Below the pieces are notes generated by a model. It saw nothing but the letters and a program-made list of their open reading frames with translations, ran no database searches and was not told the DNA's origin. DNA of 14,104 bases from Prevotellaceae bacterium UBA711 (lineage in GTDB: Bacteria > Bacteroidota > Bacteroidia > Bacteroidales > Bacteroidaceae): assembly GCA_002297545.1 (NCBI GenBank), contig DBLZ01000102.1, positions 1 to 14,104 of the forward strand, written 5' to 3'. Both the position numbers and the translations under genes were made by a program. The first letter of the stretch is position 1, and each line of letters starts with the position of its first letter. Positions 12,387 to 14,104 of this stretch are shown here, piece after piece.

Positions 12387-14104
12387 GTGCTGTCTGTAGT
12401 TAAAGTAGCCTGATCTGGCTTCTGTGGGAATGTCTTGCCCTCGCGTATCACTTCCACGGCACGCTGCACAGCAGGGTCGTCCTGATTGAGGAAGCGCAGG
12501 TAGTCGTTCATGTCGCTGCTGTTGTAGATGATGCCCGAGTATATGGCGCGATGGAAGAGGTTTCTGCTGCGCTGCAGCATTAGGTTGCGGCGTGGCAGGG
12601 AGTGCTTCTGTCCGTAGCGTGCGAAGCTCTCCAGCATGTTGCTCCTGTCCATCCACCGGACCTTGTCCTCCATGGTCTCCAGTGCGGAGAGTGCCTCGCG
12701 GTTCTGGTCCACCACCTCAAAGCAGAACTGGGCTATCAGTCCCGTGTAGGCTGCCTCTTTGTAATAGGAAGTGACACCCGTGCTGTCGTCTGGAATGAAT
12801 ATGTCCGGGCGTATGCCGCCGCCTCCGTAGACGGGGCGCCCAAGGGTGGTGTGATAGACGGGGCCGTCCTGGTGTATGGAGTCCTCCACATAGAATTCGC
12901 CGCGCTGGTAGCGCATGAGCAACTCGTTCTCGTAGTCCTCGCCATGTCCCTTCTCATAGGGTTTCTGTATGCAGCGTCCGGATGGAGTGTGGTAGCGGGC
13001 TATGGTCAGGCGTACCACGCTGCCGTCCTTGAACTCCATGGGCTGCTGTACCAGTCCCTTGCCAAAGGAGCGTCGGCCTATGATGGTGCCACGGTCGTTG
13101 TCCTGTATTGCTCCGGCAAAGATCTCGCTGGCTGAGGCGCTGATCTCGTCCACCAGCACTACGAGGGGTAGGGACTTGAACGATCCGTATCCGTTGGAGA
13201 CGTAGTCCTCTCGCTTCACTTTGCTGCCTTCTGTGTAGACTATCAGGCGTCCCTCGGGCAGGAACTCGTTGGCCATCTGTATGGCTATGTGCATGTATCC
13301 GCCCGTGTTGCCCCTCAGGTCCACTATCAGGGACTTCATGCCGCCAAGCCCCAGTCGTGCCAAGGCGGTGATCATCTCGGCATAGGTCTGTTCGCCGAAC
13401 TTCTTCACGCGTATGTAGCCTATGTCATCGTCCATGATATAGGCGGCATCCACGCTCTCCACGGGTATGTCACCACGTACCACGTTGAAGGTCAGCGGTT
13501 CGGCATTGCCGTGGCGCACCACCAGCAGTCTTACCTCCGTGCCTTTTTCGCCCTTGATGTGCTTCATCACTTCGGTGGACTGCATCCGGCACAGGTTGGT
13601 GTCGTTGGCCGAGATGATGCGGTCGCCGGCCAGCATGCCCACCTTCTCGGCGGGGCCGCCGTGTATGATGTTCATTACAGTGGCCGTATCGTTCTCCATG
13701 CGGAAGCTGATGCCTATGCCGGAGAACGAGCCTTTCAGCTCCTCGCTGGCTTGCTTGGAGTCTTTGGCCGGTATGTAGGCAGAGTGTGGATCCAGCTTGG
13801 ACAGTATTTCCGGCAGGGCGTCCTCTACCAGGGCGTTCATATCTACGGTGTCCACGTAGTTGTTCTCCACCAGTTGAAGCAGGTTGTTCAGCTTGTTGCC
13901 TCCAAAGTCTATGATGCTGAACCTGTCGCTGCCGAAGTGTGATGTGAGGAATGTGCCTAAGACTATTCCCAATGCCATGCTGATGGATATGATCAGCGGC
14001 GTGCGTGCATCGTCGATGAGCACCGAGTCCACCTCGTCGATAATACAGAAATGCAGATCCCTCAACACAAGCTGTTCCTTGTAGAGCACCATGTTATCTC
14101 TCAG
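12374..14104 (-). CDS. PDZ/S41 carboxyl-terminal processing peptidase, chimeric 5' end
   Basis: From about residue 37 of the frame that starts at the ATG at 14092, this is a CtpA/CtpB-type serine protease. It has a single N-terminal TM/signal anchor (SMALGIVLGTFLTSHF, about 38-53), the DPHSAYIP segment of the family (101-108), a PDZ domain at about 120-205 (FSGIGISF, GGPAEKVGMLAGDRI), and the S41 catalytic domain at about 225-405. The expected nucleophile is Ser320 in SASASE; Lys345 in SFGKGLVQQ and Gln349 complete the dyad/triad spacing seen in CtpB. It should act in the periplasm on C-terminal tails of envelope proteins. Its own start codon and first residues are missing: the frame runs without a stop into SecA sequence and off the window. 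The protease is complete apart from this N-terminus. Confidence 0.9.
   Translation of the reverse strand: MRDNMVLYKEQLVLRDLHFCIIDEVDSVLIDDARTPLIISISMALGIVLGTFLTSHFGSDRFSIIDFGGNKLNNLLQLVENNYVDTVDMNALVEDALPEILSKLDPHSAYIPAKDSKQASEELKGSFSGIGISFRMENDTATVMNIIHGGPAEKVGMLAGDRIISANDTNLCRMQSTEVMKHIKGEKGTEVRLLVVRHGNAEPLTFNVVRGDIPVESVDAAYIMDDDIGYIRVKKFGEQTYAEMITALARLGLGGMKSLIVDLRGNTGGYMHIAIQMANEFLPEGRLIVYTEGSKVKREDYVSNGYGSFKSLPLVVLVDEISASASEIFAGAIQDNDRGTIIGRRSFGKGLVQQPMEFKDGSVVRLTIARYHTPSGRCIQKPYEKGHGEDYENELLMRYQRGEFYVEDSIHQDGPVYHTTLGRPVYGGGGIRPDIFIPDDSTGVTSYYKEAAYTGLIAQFCFEVVDQNREALSALETMEDKVRWMDRSNMLESFARYGQKHSLPRRNLMLQRSRNLFHRAIYSGIIYNSSDMNDYLRFLNQDDPAVQRAVEVIREGKTFPQKPDQATLTTDSTCVQ
13985..14104 (-). 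CDS. secA: SecA fragment fused in frame to the S41 peptidase
   Basis: The last 120 nt encode about 40 residues of the SecA motor ATPase, read leftward from the window edge: LRDNM, then LHFCIIDEVDSVLIDDAR, then TPLIIS. This is the highly conserved Walker-B/DEVD region of nucleotide-binding domain 1, at about residue 200 of a full-length SecA. After TPLIIS the SecA-typical GP does not follow; the sequence changes at about 13985-13993 to S41 peptidase. No ATP-binding P-loop or other SecA domain is in the window. As it stands this cannot be a working SecA; it is either a misassembled end or a recombined fragment. Confidence 0.93.

Noticed and set aside
13289..13942. 217-codon plus-strand frame
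   Set aside because: It is antisense to the PDZ/S41 peptidase, whose catalytic motifs are all in place.

Overview
The window looks like part of a Bacteroidales genome, probably Prevotella-like. This rests on protein style (a DUF5686 outer-membrane protein with a CarboxypepD_reg-like N-terminus, a DUF6249-type membrane protein, a short ECF sigma factor), the lack of strong Shine-Dalgarno sites, and moderate GC. The genus is an inference; no rRNA or other marker is present.

Positions 2-9956 (plus strand) are one nearly gapless gene run that reads as the 3' part of an aryl-polyene/flexirubin-type pigment cluster. In order it holds a ketosynthase (C-terminal part only), an acyl carrier protein, two hotdog dehydratases (one ApeP-like without the GHFP histidine, one with complete His/Glu), an MMPL/RND exporter, a CrtI-like FAD oxidoreductase, a DUF5686 outer-membrane protein, a FabG-type ketoreductase, a LolA-like periplasmic carrier and a 4HBT thioesterase. 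Several genes share 4-nt ATGA/GTGA overlaps. Together these can elongate, reduce and dehydrate an ACP-bound polyene, release it, and move it across the inner membrane and periplasm to the outer membrane. The starter enzymes (ammonia lyase, aryl-CoA/ACP ligase), chain-length factor, acyltransferases and any dialkylresorcinol genes are not in the window and may lie upstream.

Positions 9957-10114 are a short convergent gap with a doubtful signal-peptide ORF. Positions 10115-11565 (minus strand) hold a compact three-gene operon: DUF6249-type membrane protein, ECF sigma factor, and a two-TM partner that may be its anti-sigma factor. A candidate autoregulatory promoter lies upstream.

Positions 11566-11933 are intergenic and contain the most unusual non-coding feature: four tandem copies of a 22-bp unit, each centred on an AACCGGTT-like palindrome.

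Positions 11934-14104 (minus strand) hold dtd (D-aminoacyl-tRNA deacylase) and a PDZ/S41 carboxyl-terminal processing peptidase. At the right edge the S41 reading frame is fused in frame to a conserved SecA fragment. This is most likely an assembly chimera at the contig end, or else a real recombination junction.
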